Assembly (NCBI GenBank): GCA_016214245.1 | Contig: JACROW010000100.1 | Coordinates: 1 to 8,505, forward strand | Reading direction: 5' to 3' | Origin: Candidatus Omnitrophota bacterium | GTDB taxonomy: Bacteria; Omnitrophota; Gorgyraeia; 2-01-FULL-45-10 | Length of the DNA stretch: 8,505 bases | Part shown: positions 1 to 7,239 of the stretch, piece by piece | Layout of the letters: each line of letters starts with the position of its first letter | Position numbering within the stretch: position 1 is the stretch's first letter | Position numbers and translations under genes: made by a program | The notes under the pieces: model-generated | The model's input: the letters and a program-made list of their open reading frames with translations, nothing else | What the model was told of the DNA's origin: nothing | Databases searched by the model: none

Positions 1-55
1 CAAGATATTCAAGGAAGGCGAGGAGACATCGGAGAAGCAACTCAGCTTCTTCTAA
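1..55 (+). CDS. 3' end of an unidentified upstream gene (partial)
   Basis: Only the last 17 codons are present, read from base 2 and ending at TAA 53-55; the peptide is KIFKEGEETSEKQLSFF. The tail is charged and closes with QLSFF, which resembles the QL(S/D)LF sliding-clamp-binding motif found at the ends of several DNA repair and replication proteins (MutS, for example). That resemblance is a pattern match only. The gene ends 6 bases before pyrK, so it probably belongs to the same transcript. The family cannot be named from so short a piece. That the frame is coding is inferred from the tight spacing and the absence of any other frame. Confidence 0.55.
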   Translation, partial: KIFKEGEETSEKQLSFF

Positions 56-61
56 CATGCC

Positions 62-859
62 ATGAGACAGATAAACACTATGGTTTTGGAAAATAGGCAA
101 GTAGCCCGCGGTTTTTACAAGATGCGGATAGGATCCACATATCTCGCAGACGCAATGAGCCCTGGGCAATTCATCGAGATTAGATGCTCGGATGATCTGA
201 ATCCTCTCCTACGCCGGCCATTGGGCCTGCACAGGATTTTAAAGAATGGCATAGAGGTGCTGTATGAAGTAGTTGGCAAAGGGACCGCACTTTTGTCTAA
301 AAAGAGAAAGGGCGAATCCCTCGATATCATAGGCCCTTTAGGTAATGGTTTTGATATCAAAGCTGGAATGGGGCAAGCAACGATTATAATCGCAGGCGGG
401 ATCGGCGTTGCGCCGCTCGTGTCATTGGCGGAAGAGATAGCCCGCTCTCCCCGGCCCGCACTCCACGGTAGAGAACTTTATGTCTTGATCGGCGCATGTA
501 AAAGATCTCATATTCTCTGCGAAAAAGATTTTAAAAAATTAGGCGCGAAGGTTTTGATTGCTACCGAAGATGGCTCAAAAGGCTACAAGGGATTAGCAAC
601 GGATTTATTGAAGGATTTCCTAAACCCTAAACCCTATATCCTATACCCTGCCATCTACGCCTGCGGGCCTAATGAGATGCTAAAAACAGTTGCATGGATT
701 GCCAAAGACAGACGAATCCCCTGCCAGATTTCTCTCGAAGAACGAATGGCCTGCGGCGTCGGCGCCTGCTTAGGCTGCGCGGTAAAGGTAAAAGGCGGTG
801 GTTACAAGATGGTCTGTAAAGACGGCCCCATATTCAACGCGGAGGAGATAGCTTGGTGA
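62..859 (+). CDS. pyrK: Dihydroorotate dehydrogenase electron transfer subunit PyrK
   Basis: Iron-sulfur flavoprotein partner of class 1B dihydroorotate dehydrogenase: it takes electrons from PyrD FMN through a [2Fe-2S] cluster to FAD and on to NAD+ in the cytoplasm. At 265 aa it has the family's usual length. In order: a ferredoxin-reductase-like FAD domain with RRPLGLHRI (residues 51-59); an NAD-binding domain with GGIGVAPL (112-119) and CGPNEML (201-207); and a C-terminal cluster with cysteines 231, 236, 239 and 252 in CGVGACLGC...VC. The ATG at 62 is preferred over the in-frame ATG at 80 because the first residues (MRQINTMVLENRQVA) align with known PyrK N-termini, although no clear Shine-Dalgarno precedes it. 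Two loops look longer than usual: residues about 127-137, and 187-197, where the DNA is a heptamer repeat. The GTG start of pyrD overlaps the stop. Confidence 0.96.
   Translation: MRQINTMVLENRQVARGFYKMRIGSTYLADAMSPGQFIEIRCSDDLNPLLRRPLGLHRILKNGIEVLYEVVGKGTALLSKKRKGESLDIIGPLGNGFDIKAGMGQATIIIAGGIGVAPLVSLAEEIARSPRPALHGRELYVLIGACKRSHILCEKDFKKLGAKVLIATEDGSKGYKGLATDLLKDFLNPKPYILYPAIYACGPNEMLKTVAWIAKDRRIPCQISLEERMACGVGACLGCAVKVKGGGYKMVCKDGPIFNAEEIAW
619..650 (+). repeat. Heptanucleotide tandem repeat inside pyrK
   Basis: Four consecutive seven-base units are visible: CCTAAAC (619-625), CCTAAAC (626-632), CCTATAT (633-639) and CCTATAC (640-646), followed by a partial CCTG. They lie within the pyrK reading frame and encode about LNPKPYILYP, just before the strand leading to CGPNEML. 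Because 7 is not a multiple of 3, loss or gain of one unit would shift the pyrK frame. The seven-base period is directly seen; any role is unknown. Confidence 0.75.
841..847 (+). promoter_or_regulatory. Ribosome-binding site deciding the pyrD start
   Basis: GGAGGAG is a near-perfect Shine-Dalgarno sequence inside the 3' end of pyrK. It lies 8 bases before GTG 856 and only 5 bases before TTG 853. Normal spacing and start-codon preference favour GTG 856 as the pyrD start. Confidence 0.75.
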
Positions 860-1785
860 AGCCTGGATTGGAAGTGAAGATAGGAAAACTTAGACTTAAG
901 AATCCTGTGATGGCAGCATCAGGCACCTTCGGCGAGGAATATAAAGACTTGGTCGATATAAATTCGCTCGGCGCTGTAGTTGCGAAGACGATCACCCTGA
1001 AACCGTACAGCGGTAACCCCCCTCCCCGTCTTGCCGAAACACCTTCCGGCATGCTCAATTCCATCGGTTTGGAAAATAAGGGGCTGGACGATTTCCTAAA
1101 GAATAAGATGAAATTCTTAAAGACCCTTAAGATCCCGGTCATCGCGAGTATCGCAGGCGAGGATGAATCTGAATTTAAGGAACTGGCAAAGCATTTAAGC
1201 AAAGTTAAAAGGGTCGATGCCATAGAGGTCAATCTTTCATGTCCAAATATAAAGGGTCGGGGCATGATTGCGCAGGATGCGAAGGCGACCTATAGAGTTA
1301 TAACCGCTGTCCGGAAGGCGACAAGCCTTACGATGATCGCAAAGCTATCACCAAATGTGACCGACATAAACCAGATTGCAAAATCTGCCGAGGTTGCAGG
1401 CGCAGATGCGGTGACATTGATAAACACCATTTTGGGAATGGCTGTCGATATAGATACGAAATCCCCCGTCCTCGGAAATGTAACGGGTGGCTTGAGCGGG
1501 CCAGCGATAAGGCCCATTGCGCTTCGCATGGTCTGGGAGACGCGCAATAAGATTAAGATTCCCATAATAGGTGCAGGCGGAATCATGGATTATAAAGATG
1601 CAATAGAGTTCATCCTTTGCGGTGCCAAAGCAATTCAGGTTGGTACCGCGAATTTTGTGAATCCGAAAGCGACAACCGAGATCATAGACGGGATCAAGCG
1701 ATATTTGGTCAGGAATAAGATAAGAGATATAAACAGATTGGTCGGAACCTTAAATGCCACCCCTGGTGTGGGAAAGGTAATATGA
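856..1785 (+). CDS. pyrD: Dihydroorotate dehydrogenase, class 1B catalytic subunit PyrD
   Basis: FMN-dependent TIM-barrel enzyme that oxidises dihydroorotate to orotate. The class 1B (NAD+-linked) assignment rests on its pairing with the adjacent pyrK. Motifs (309 aa, counted from GTG): SGTFGE 22-27 near FMN; NSIGLENKGLDDF 68-80; VNLSCPN 125-131, with Cys129 the expected catalytic base (class 1 uses Cys, class 2 uses Ser); KLSPN 163-167; TGGLSGPAIRP 210-220; and the phosphate-binding end of the barrel, IGAGGI 238-243 and QVGTANF 261-267. The frame is also open from TTG at 853 (310 aa), but GTG 856 is better spaced from GGAGGAG and overlaps the pyrK stop in the form GTGA. There is no N-terminal membrane segment, as expected for a soluble class 1 enzyme. 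The stop overlaps the pyrF ATG. Confidence 0.96.
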   Translation: MKPGLEVKIGKLRLKNPVMAASGTFGEEYKDLVDINSLGAVVAKTITLKPYSGNPPPRLAETPSGMLNSIGLENKGLDDFLKNKMKFLKTLKIPVIASIAGEDESEFKELAKHLSKVKRVDAIEVNLSCPNIKGRGMIAQDAKATYRVITAVRKATSLTMIAKLSPNVTDINQIAKSAEVAGADAVTLINTILGMAVDIDTKSPVLGNVTGGLSGPAIRPIALRMVWETRNKIKIPIIGAGGIMDYKDAIEFILCGAKAIQVGTANFVNPKATTEIIDGIKRYLVRNKIRDINRLVGTLNATPGVGKVI

Positions 1786-2498
1786 ATGTGAAGGAACGCC
1801 TGATCGTTGCGCTGGACGTTGATACTGAAAAGAAGGCCCTTGATTTAGTTGATAAATTGAAGGGCCATGTAAAGATATTTAAAGTAGGCAGCGAACTCTT
1901 TTCTTCATGCGGGCCGGACATAGTGCGCCTTATAAGAAAAAAGGGATGCGATATCTTTCTGGATTTGAAGTTGAATGATATACCGAACACTGTAGCGAAG
2001 GCATCTATCTCTATAGCAAGGCTTGGAGTGTCTATCTTCGATCTCCATGCGCTTGGCGGGTATGATATGATGAAGAAGGCCAAAGATGCCTCCGAAGAGG
2101 AGGCGAAGAGCCTTAAAGTAACCAGGCCTAAGGTCCTGGCAGTGACGGTCCTGACAAGTTTTGACGAAAATGGCTTGAAGAAGACAGGCATATATGATAA
2201 TATTGAGGCCCAGGTTTTAAGGCTCGCGAGGTTGGCGAAAGATGCTGGGCTCGACGGAGTCATAGCTTCCCCGTTCGAGGTAAAATTGATTCGGGAGAAT
2301 CTTGGAAAGAGTTTCTTGATTGTAACGCCCGGCATCAGACTCGGGCGGACGGCGCCTTCCGATGACCAGAGAAGGATCGCGACGCCGGGAGATGCTATCC
2401 GAAGCGGTGCTGATTATATAGTTGTAGGAAGGCCGATCATTGAAGCGAGAAATCCCTTAGATGTCGTGCAAGGGATTTTCGAAGAGATAGAGGGATGA
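1782..2498 (+). CDS. pyrF: Orotidine-5'-phosphate decarboxylase PyrF
   Basis: Catalyses the last step of UMP synthesis, cofactor-free decarboxylation of OMP in the cytoplasm. At 238 aa it is the usual size for the bacterial TIM-barrel form. Visible motifs: IVALDVD 8-14; KVG 34-36; the catalytic DLKLNDIPNTV 61-71, containing the D-x-K-x-x-D array (Asp61, Lys63, Asp66); TSF 125-127; VIASP 160-164; TPGIR 182-186; QRR 196-198; and the phosphate-gripping GADYIVVGRPI 209-219. All expected active-site residues are intact. The ATG overlaps the pyrD TGA (ATGA), with GGGAAAGG a few bases upstream as a plausible ribosome-binding site, so translation is probably coupled to pyrD. Its own stop overlaps the pyrE start in the same way. 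Confidence 0.97.
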   Translation: MNVKERLIVALDVDTEKKALDLVDKLKGHVKIFKVGSELFSSCGPDIVRLIRKKGCDIFLDLKLNDIPNTVAKASISIARLGVSIFDLHALGGYDMMKKAKDASEEEAKSLKVTRPKVLAVTVLTSFDENGLKKTGIYDNIEAQVLRLARLAKDAGLDGVIASPFEVKLIRENLGKSFLIVTPGIRLGRTAPSDDQRRIATPGDAIRSGADYIVVGRPIIEARNPLDVVQGIFEEIEG

Positions 2499-3061
2499 CT
2501 GAAAAAGAGGTCTTAGAGTTATTTGATAAACACGGTGCCTTCCTTAAAGGACACTTCAGGCTTTCAAGCGGCCTCCATAGTGAAGGATATTTACAATGCG
2601 CCCTTATCCTGCAGCATCCTGAAATAGCGGAGAAGCTCTCCAGGGCCTTGGCGAAAAGATTCGAGAAGGAAAAAATAGACCTTGTCATAGGCCCGGCGCT
2701 GGGCGGAATAACGTTAGCATATGAAGTCGCGCGCTCACTTAAGCTTCGGGGCATATTCGCCGAGCGGCAGGACGGGAAAATGGTTCTTCGCCGCGGCTTC
2801 TCCATTGTTAAGGGAGAGAAGGTATTGGTTGTGGAAGATGTCATCACAACAGGCGGCTCGACGAAAGAGGTTATAGAATTAGTGAAGTCCACCGGCGGGA
2901 TAGTAATAGGTGTTGGTTCGATCATCGACAGGAGCGAAGGAAGGATAGACTTCGGTGTCAGAGCCGAGCATCTTGCGGGGATCAAGATAGATACTTTCAG
3001 CGAAGAGGCCTGCCCTCTCTGCAGATCAAATGTCCTAATCGTCAAACCTGGTTCGCGATAA
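2495..3061 (+). CDS. pyrE: Orotate phosphoribosyltransferase PyrE
   Basis: Transfers phosphoribose from PRPP to orotate to give OMP, the step before PyrF. The 188 aa length fits the short bacterial type. Visible motifs: HFRLSSGLHSEGYLQ 20-34; GPALGGITLAYEVAR 66-80; FAERQDGKMVLRRGF 88-102, the flexible active-site loop; and the PRPP signature VVEDVITTGGS 112-122. The C-terminus has CPLC (173-176) and ends in KPGSR, as in a known subset of bacterial PyrE proteins; whether the CxxC pair binds metal or forms a disulfide is not shown. The ATG overlaps the pyrF stop (ATGA), with GAAGAGA about 7 bases upstream. It is the last pyrimidine gene; the next gene, 21 bases on, starts the ATPase set. Confidence 0.97.
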   Translation: MTEKEVLELFDKHGAFLKGHFRLSSGLHSEGYLQCALILQHPEIAEKLSRALAKRFEKEKIDLVIGPALGGITLAYEVARSLKLRGIFAERQDGKMVLRRGFSIVKGEKVLVVEDVITTGGSTKEVIELVKSTGGIVIGVGSIIDRSEGRIDFGVRAEHLAGIKIDTFSEEACPLCRSNVLIVKPGSR

Positions 3062-3070
3062 ATAGTTTAA

Positions 3071-3076
3071 AAGGAG
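3071..3076 (+). promoter_or_regulatory. Ribosome-binding site of subunit E
   Basis: AAGGAG lies 6 bases before ATG 3083, within the 21-base gap after pyrE. It is the clearest free-standing Shine-Dalgarno in the window and marks translation starting independently at the pyr/atp junction. The gap is too short for an obvious intrinsic terminator, and no hairpin with a T-run is seen. Confidence 0.75.
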
Positions 3077-3082
3077 ACGCGT

Positions 3083-3682
3083 ATGGCCGAAGAGATTAGA
3101 GACTTGATAGAAAAGATAAACGAGGAAGGCGTTAAGGCGGCCGAAGAAAAGGCGAAGGCTATAGAAGAGGAAGCCCGCCGCCGCGCCGAAGCTATCACGA
3201 AAAGAGCACAGGCGCAGGCTGAACGCGAGATAGCCGAGGCGAGGGAGCGGATAGCCAGGATGGAAGAATCAAGCCGGGCTATCTTAAGCCAGGCCGGAAG
3301 GGATCTCATCTTGAGCCTCAGGAAGGAGATTACCGCTATCCTCGACAGAGTCATACGGTCGCATGTCCATAAGGCATTGAATCCCGATGAATTGGCCGAT
3401 ATCATAAAATCTTTAATTAAAGACAATGCCGGCAAGATAAAGGGCGATATTGTCATATCACTTAAAAAGGAAGACCTTGAAAAACTGGAGAAGTCTTTAT
3501 TAGGCAGCCTTAAAGATGAGCTGAAGAAAGGGATAACACTTAAATCCTCGGAAGAGATACAAGCCGGCTTCACGATAAGCTACGATCAGGGCAGATCCTA
3601 TTACGATTTTACCGATAAGGCGCTGGCAGAATATATAGCCTTTCATCTAAGGCCGAAACTTTCCGAGATATTGAAAGAATGA
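3083..3682 (+). CDS. atpE: V/A-type ATP synthase subunit E (peripheral stalk)
   Basis: Peripheral-stalk subunit that ties the A3B3 head to membrane subunit I. In the 199 aa protein, residues about 1-75 form a long charged helix rich in Glu, Ala, Arg and Lys (for instance EEEARRRAEAITKRAQAQAE), as expected of the E coiled coil. Residues about 95-199 look like the globular head-binding domain, with GDIVISLKKEDLEKLEK and a conserved-looking AGFTI (161-165). The length agrees with the family (about 185-210 aa). It is first in the ATPase set, the position E holds in chlamydial-type operons. The G subunit that normally pairs with E is not seen just upstream, where pyrE lies instead. Its stop overlaps the next ATG. 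The symbol follows V-type naming and is not the F-type subunit c gene that shares it. Confidence 0.9.
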   Translation: MAEEIRDLIEKINEEGVKAAEEKAKAIEEEARRRAEAITKRAQAQAEREIAEARERIARMEESSRAILSQAGRDLILSLRKEITAILDRVIRSHVHKALNPDELADIIKSLIKDNAGKIKGDIVISLKKEDLEKLEKSLLGSLKDELKKGITLKSSEEIQAGFTISYDQGRSYYDFTDKALAEYIAFHLRPKLSEILKE

Positions 3683-4215
3683 GCCGAGAACGATATTATA
3701 TATATCTCGTATCGAGTTTACCGATGCTCCATTTCGGGGCCAAGCCCCCTTTACCTTTCGAGAAATTCATCGGCATGTGCAGGGGCCTCATCCCCCGCGA
3801 AGATATCGATATCATTAAATCGATAACGTTGGATAACGCATACGCCTATAAGGGCGAACAGCCGACGATTAAGAAGTGGCGCGCCTTCGATACAGCCTTG
3901 AGAAATGAGCTTGTCAGGGTCAGGGCTTCCCGCAAACGTGTCGACCCTTATAGATTCATACGCGGGGATGATGAGCCAGATGTGTCTATAAACCATCTTG
4001 CTATAAACGCTGTTAGAAATCCTTCGATCCTGGAAGGCGAGAGGATGCTGGACCAGGCGAGATGGCGCGCCCTCGATGAATTTTCGATAGGCCACTACTT
4101 CGACATGGATATCCTTGTAGTTTATACGATAAAATTGTTAATCCTCGAGAAATGGGAAGGAATAGCCTCTTCAGACAAACCTAGATTGGTGGAAGAAGTT
4201 ACAGCGAAAGGCTGA
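3679..4215 (+). CDS. DUF2764-like protein of the V-type ATPase operon
   Basis: Uncharacterised protein of 178 aa. The N-terminus YYIYLVSSLPMLHFGAKPPL (6-25) resembles the DUF2764 family, which sits between subunits E and A in bacterial V-type ATPase operons such as that of Chlamydia. The rest is predicted mostly helical, with ELVRVRASRKR (77-87) and a segment RMLDQARWRALDEF...HYFDMDILVVYTIKLLILEKW (122-159). The hydrophobic part of that segment is too broken by charges to be a clear membrane span. There is no signal peptide. Family members often look longer, as far as I recall, so this may be a short version. Because no subunit C gene is seen, it may take a C-like role linking rotor to proteolipid ring; that is inference from position. 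It overlaps the E stop by four bases and ends 9 bases before subunit A. Confidence 0.8.
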   Translation: MSRERYYIYLVSSLPMLHFGAKPPLPFEKFIGMCRGLIPREDIDIIKSITLDNAYAYKGEQPTIKKWRAFDTALRNELVRVRASRKRVDPYRFIRGDDEPDVSINHLAINAVRNPSILEGERMLDQARWRALDEFSIGHYFDMDILVVYTIKLLILEKWEGIASSDKPRLVEEVTAKG

Positions 4216-4224
4216 TAAGCGGAT

Positions 4225-5964
4225 ATGGTGACAACAAAAAGATTGGGCCGCATAACTGAAATCAACGGCAACATGGTTATGGTCGAATTCGAGAGCTACG
4301 CCGTTCAGAACGAAGTCGCGTATATCATTCACGGTGATGAGCGCCTTAAGTGCGAGGTGATCCGGATAAGAGGGAATAAGGCGGAGACTCAAGTGTATGA
4401 GTCTACCTCTAGTATAAAGGTGGGCGAAGAGGTTGAATTCACCGACGAGCTTCTGTCGGCGGAACTTGGCCCCGGCCTTCTGGGCCAGATATTCGATGGG
4501 CTCCAGAACCCTCTTCCTCACATAGCCGAGAAGTGCGGCTTCTTTTTAAAACGGGGCGTGTATCTCGACCCTCTGCCCGGCGATTCAGAGTGGGAATTCA
4601 CCCCCCTTCGAAAAGAAGGCGATAAGGTAAAAGCCGGCGACAAATTGGGCGTCGTGCCGGAGAAGATATTCAAACATTATATAATGGTCCCTTTCAGTTT
4701 CAGGGGGAGTTTCGAGATAGGCGCTATAGCGAAGCATGGCAGATACAATCTGAAGCACCCGATCACGAGACTCAAAGATGAATCAGGAAAGATCCACGAT
4801 GTCTTCATGCAGCAGGTCTGGCCGGTTAAGCTGCCGATCAGGGCGTATGCCGATAAGCTTAAACCCCAAAAACCGCTCGTCACCAAGATGCGCCTGATAG
4901 ATTCCCTATTTCCTGTCTCTCTCGGCGGCACGTATTGCATACCGGGTCCCTTCGGCGCCGGAAAGACGGTTCTCCAGCAGTTGACGAGCCGGCACGCGGA
5001 GATAGATATAGTGGTCATAGCGGCCTGCGGCGAGCGCGCGGGCGAAGTTGTGGAGACATTAAAGACATTTCCTAATATACTCGACCGCAGGACAGGCAAG
5101 CCTTTGAGCGACAGGACCGTTATCATCTGCAATACAAGCTCCATGCCGGTTGCAGCGCGGGAGTCGAGCGTCTATACAGCTGTGACCATAGCCGAATATT
5201 ACAGAGAGATGGGTCTCAATGTGCTTATCCTGGCGGATTCCACGTCGAGATGGGCTCAGGCGATGAGGGAGATGTCAGGCCGCCTTGAGGAGATACCCGG
5301 CGAGGAGGCGTTCCCCGCCTACCTTGAGTCGCGCATCGCCTCGTTCTACGAGAGGGCCGGCATAGTGAGATTGAACGACGGAGAAACAGGCTCGGTTACG
5401 ATAGGAGGCACCATCAGCCCGGCCGGTGGGAACTTCGAAGAGCCGGTCACACAGGCTACACTTAAGGTGGTAGGCGCCTTCCATGGCCTTTCACGTGAGC
5501 GCTCCGACGCGCGCAGATATCCTGCCATAGATCCGCTCATAAGCTGGTCGAAATATAAAAGTTTTATTGATGAAACGCAGGTCTTAAAAGGGCACGCGAT
5601 GCTTCGTAAAGGCCACGACGTCGCGCAGATGATGAAGGTGGTGGGCGAAGAAGGGACGAACCTCAAGGACTATATAGATTATTTAAAGGCCGAATTCTTG
5701 GATTTCGTATATCTTCAGCAGAACGCCTTCGATGAAGTCGATGAAGCGACGACAGCGGAAAGGCAAATGCATATCTTCGGATTCATATATAAAAGGATAT
5801 TAGAGCAGGAATTCAATTTCGAGGACAAGGAGAAGGCGCTTAAATTTTTCCAGACTTTGAGACAGCTCTTCCGCGGATGGAACTCTTCCGAATGGAAGGC
5901 CGCCGAATTCAAGACAATAGAGAAAGAGATAGAAGACGGATGCATAAAGTATATACAAAGATAA
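4225..5964 (+). CDS. atpA: V/A-type ATP synthase catalytic subunit A
   Basis: Catalytic subunit of the A3B3 head (579 aa). In order: N-terminal beta-barrel (about 1-75); the A-subunit-specific non-homologous insert (roughly 115-195, including [17 protein letters not shown]); Walker A GPFGAGKT (241-248, Lys247); [13 protein letters not shown] (267-279), containing the catalytic-site Glu-Arg pair (270-271); [17 protein letters not shown] (301-317); the Walker B region [15 protein letters not shown] (331-345); [20 protein letters not shown] (351-370); and a helical C-terminal domain after about 440. All ATPase motifs are intact. [13 protein letters not shown] and [13 protein letters not shown] read like the Chlamydia/Spirochaete/Bacteroidetes branch, where archaeal and Thermus types have GCGERGNEM. 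The ATG is 9 bases after the preceding stop, with only a weak ribosome-binding site; the GTG at 4228 is a less likely alternative. The last 25 bases overlap subunit B. Confidence 0.97.
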   Translation: MVTTKRLGRITEINGNMVMVEFESYAVQNEVAYIIHGDERLKCEVIRIRGNKAETQVYESTSSIKVGEEVEFTDELLSAELGPGLLGQIFDGLQNPLPHIAEKCGFFLKRGVYLDPLPGDSEWEFTPLRKEGDKVKAGDKLGVVPEKIFKHYIMVPFSFRGSFEIGAIAKHGRYNLKHPITRLKDESGKIHDVFMQQVWPVKLPIRAYADKLKPQKPLVTKMRLIDSLFPVSLGGTYCIPGPFGAGKTVLQQLTSRHAEIDIVVIAACGERAGEVVETLKTFPNILDRRTGKPLSDRTVIICNTSSMPVAARESSVYTAVTIAEYYREMGLNVLILADSTSRWAQAMREMSGRLEEIPGEEAFPAYLESRIASFYERAGIVRLNDGETGSVTIGGTISPAGGNFEEPVTQATLKVVGAFHGLSRERSDARRYPAIDPLISWSKYKSFIDETQVLKGHAMLRKGHDVAQMMKVVGEEGTNLKDYIDYLKAEFLDFVYLQQNAFDEVDEATTAERQMHIFGFIYKRILEQEFNFEDKEKALKFFQTLRQLFRGWNSSEWKAAEFKTIEKEIEDGCIKYIQR

Positions 5965-7238
5965 TCCAGATTGCGGGCGACGTCATAATGGTTGAGGCCG
6001 AAGGTGTGGGTTATTTGGAGATAGCGGTCGTCTCCACAAGACACGGCGTCTCCCTTGCCCAGGTCATACGCCTTGACGGCAAGCGGGTATCGCTTCAGGT
6101 CTTTGCCGGAAGTAAAGGCATATCCACCGGCGATAAGGTGAAATTTCTGGGCCACCCGATGATGGTAGCGAAGGGCGAAGATCTCTTGGGCCGCATATTT
6201 AACGGAAGCGGCGCCCCCCTCGACAAGGGGCCGGTGCTCTCGGATCAAATGGTTGAGATAGGGGGTCCAGCCGTCAACCCGGTCAAGCGCATAATCCCCA
6301 ACAAGATGATACGCACCGGCATCCCCATGATAGACGTCTTTAACTCTATTGTCGAATCACAGAAACTGCCGATATTTTCCATAGCGGGCGAGCCGTACAA
6401 TGAACTCCTGGCCAGGATAGCCATACAGGCCGAGGTCGATATGATCATCCTCGGCGGCATGGGGTTGAAGCACGATGACTACCTTTTCTTCAGGGATGCC
6501 CTCGATGAACAGGGTGCGCTGGCGCGTTCCATATTCTTCATCCACACCGCATCCGATCCTGTTGTGGAGTGTCTATTGGTTCCGGATATAAGCCTGGCTG
6601 TCGCCGAACAGTTTGCCCTCGAAGGCAAGCGCGTCCTCGTCCTGCTTACGGATATGACGAATTTCTGCGATGCCCTGAAAGAGATATCCATAACCATGGA
6701 GCGAGTCCCCTCAAACCGCGGTTATCCGGGCGACTTATACAGCCAGCTGGCGGCGCGCTATGAGAAGGCAGTCGACTTTGAGGCCGCTGGTTCCATAACG
6801 ATCCTCGCGGCAACGACAATGCCGGGCGATGACGTGACGCACCCGGTGCCGGACAACACCGGCTACATCACGGAGGGGCAATTTTATCTTAAAGGAGGCG
6901 TGATAGAACCGTTCGGCTCTTTAAGCCGGCTGAGACAGCAGGTGAACGGAAAGACAAGAGACGACCACAGGACGATAATGGATACGATGATCCAGTTATT
7001 CGCCAGCTACAGGGAGACGGTTGAAAAGCGGGCGATGGGATTTCAGATGAGCGGCTGGGATAAGAAGCTTCTCAAATACGGCGGTATTTTCGAGAAGGAG
7101 ATAATGTCTCTCGAGGTAAATATACCGCTTGAAAAGGCGCTCGACAGGGGCTGGGAGATACTTGCCGAATGTTTCACGCCGGCGGAGACAGGCATCAGGA
7201 AAGCGATGATAGAAAAACACTGGCCCAAGACCAGTTGA
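5940..7238 (+). CDS. atpB: V/A-type ATP synthase regulatory subunit B
   Basis: Non-catalytic nucleotide-binding subunit that alternates with A in the head. From ATG 5940 it is 432 aa, the family length, and begins [20 protein letters not shown], which aligns with chlamydial AtpB. The frame is open back to an ATG at 5877, but those 21 extra residues (Arg-rich) are an out-of-frame reading of the subunit A end and are rejected. Features: beta-barrel (about 1-75); [19 protein letters not shown] 128-146; a degenerate P-loop [14 protein letters not shown] 147-160 with no GKT, as expected for B; LGGMGL 171-176; [10 protein letters not shown] 233-242; [13 protein letters not shown] 259-271; [19 protein letters not shown] 292-310; and SLSRL 327-331, where Arg330 is probably the arginine finger serving the A site. 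It overlaps subunit A by 25 bases; subunit D starts after one base. Confidence 0.96.
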   Translation: MHKVYTKIIQIAGDVIMVEAEGVGYLEIAVVSTRHGVSLAQVIRLDGKRVSLQVFAGSKGISTGDKVKFLGHPMMVAKGEDLLGRIFNGSGAPLDKGPVLSDQMVEIGGPAVNPVKRIIPNKMIRTGIPMIDVFNSIVESQKLPIFSIAGEPYNELLARIAIQAEVDMIILGGMGLKHDDYLFFRDALDEQGALARSIFFIHTASDPVVECLLVPDISLAVAEQFALEGKRVLVLLTDMTNFCDALKEISITMERVPSNRGYPGDLYSQLAARYEKAVDFEAAGSITILAATTMPGDDVTHPVPDNTGYITEGQFYLKGGVIEPFGSLSRLRQQVNGKTRDDHRTIMDTMIQLFASYRETVEKRAMGFQMSGWDKKLLKYGGIFEKEIMSLEVNIPLEKALDRGWEILAECFTPAETGIRKAMIEKHWPKTS

Positions 7239-7239
7239 T

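Noticed and set aside
1709..2335. 208-codon open frame on the minus strand, antisense to pyrF
   Set aside because: It lies opposite strongly recognised pyrD/pyrF sequence, has no recognisable domain, and is Ser/Phe-rich, as expected of an antisense shadow.
2437..3045. 202-codon open frame on the minus strand, antisense to pyrE
   Set aside because: It mirrors the pyrE codons and has no family features; PyrE on the plus strand has all its motifs.
3062..3082. Possible terminator or promoter between pyrE and subunit E
   Set aside because: The gap is only 21 bases, mostly ribosome-binding site. No GC-rich hairpin with a T-run and no paired -35/-10 boxes fit in it.
3410..3423. Perfect 14-base palindrome TCTTTAATTAAAGA inside subunit E
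   Set aside because: It sits mid-gene and encodes ordinary residues (SLIKD). A single AT-rich palindrome of this length can arise by chance, and there is no nearby promoter to regulate.
3801..3818. Repeated GATATC units (GATATCGATATC) suggesting an operator
   Set aside because: It is explained by the codons for an acidic/Ile stretch (EDIDII) within the DUF2764 gene; it is intragenic with no promoter beside it.
5877..5939. 21-residue N-terminal extension of subunit B
   Set aside because: It is an Arg-rich reading of the subunit A C-terminus in another frame. Known B subunits start at the equivalent of ATG 5940, which gives the usual 432 aa length.
6569..6763. 64-codon plus-strand open frame inside subunit B
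   Set aside because: It is fully nested in a conserved gene and has no recognisable sequence features or ribosome-binding evidence.
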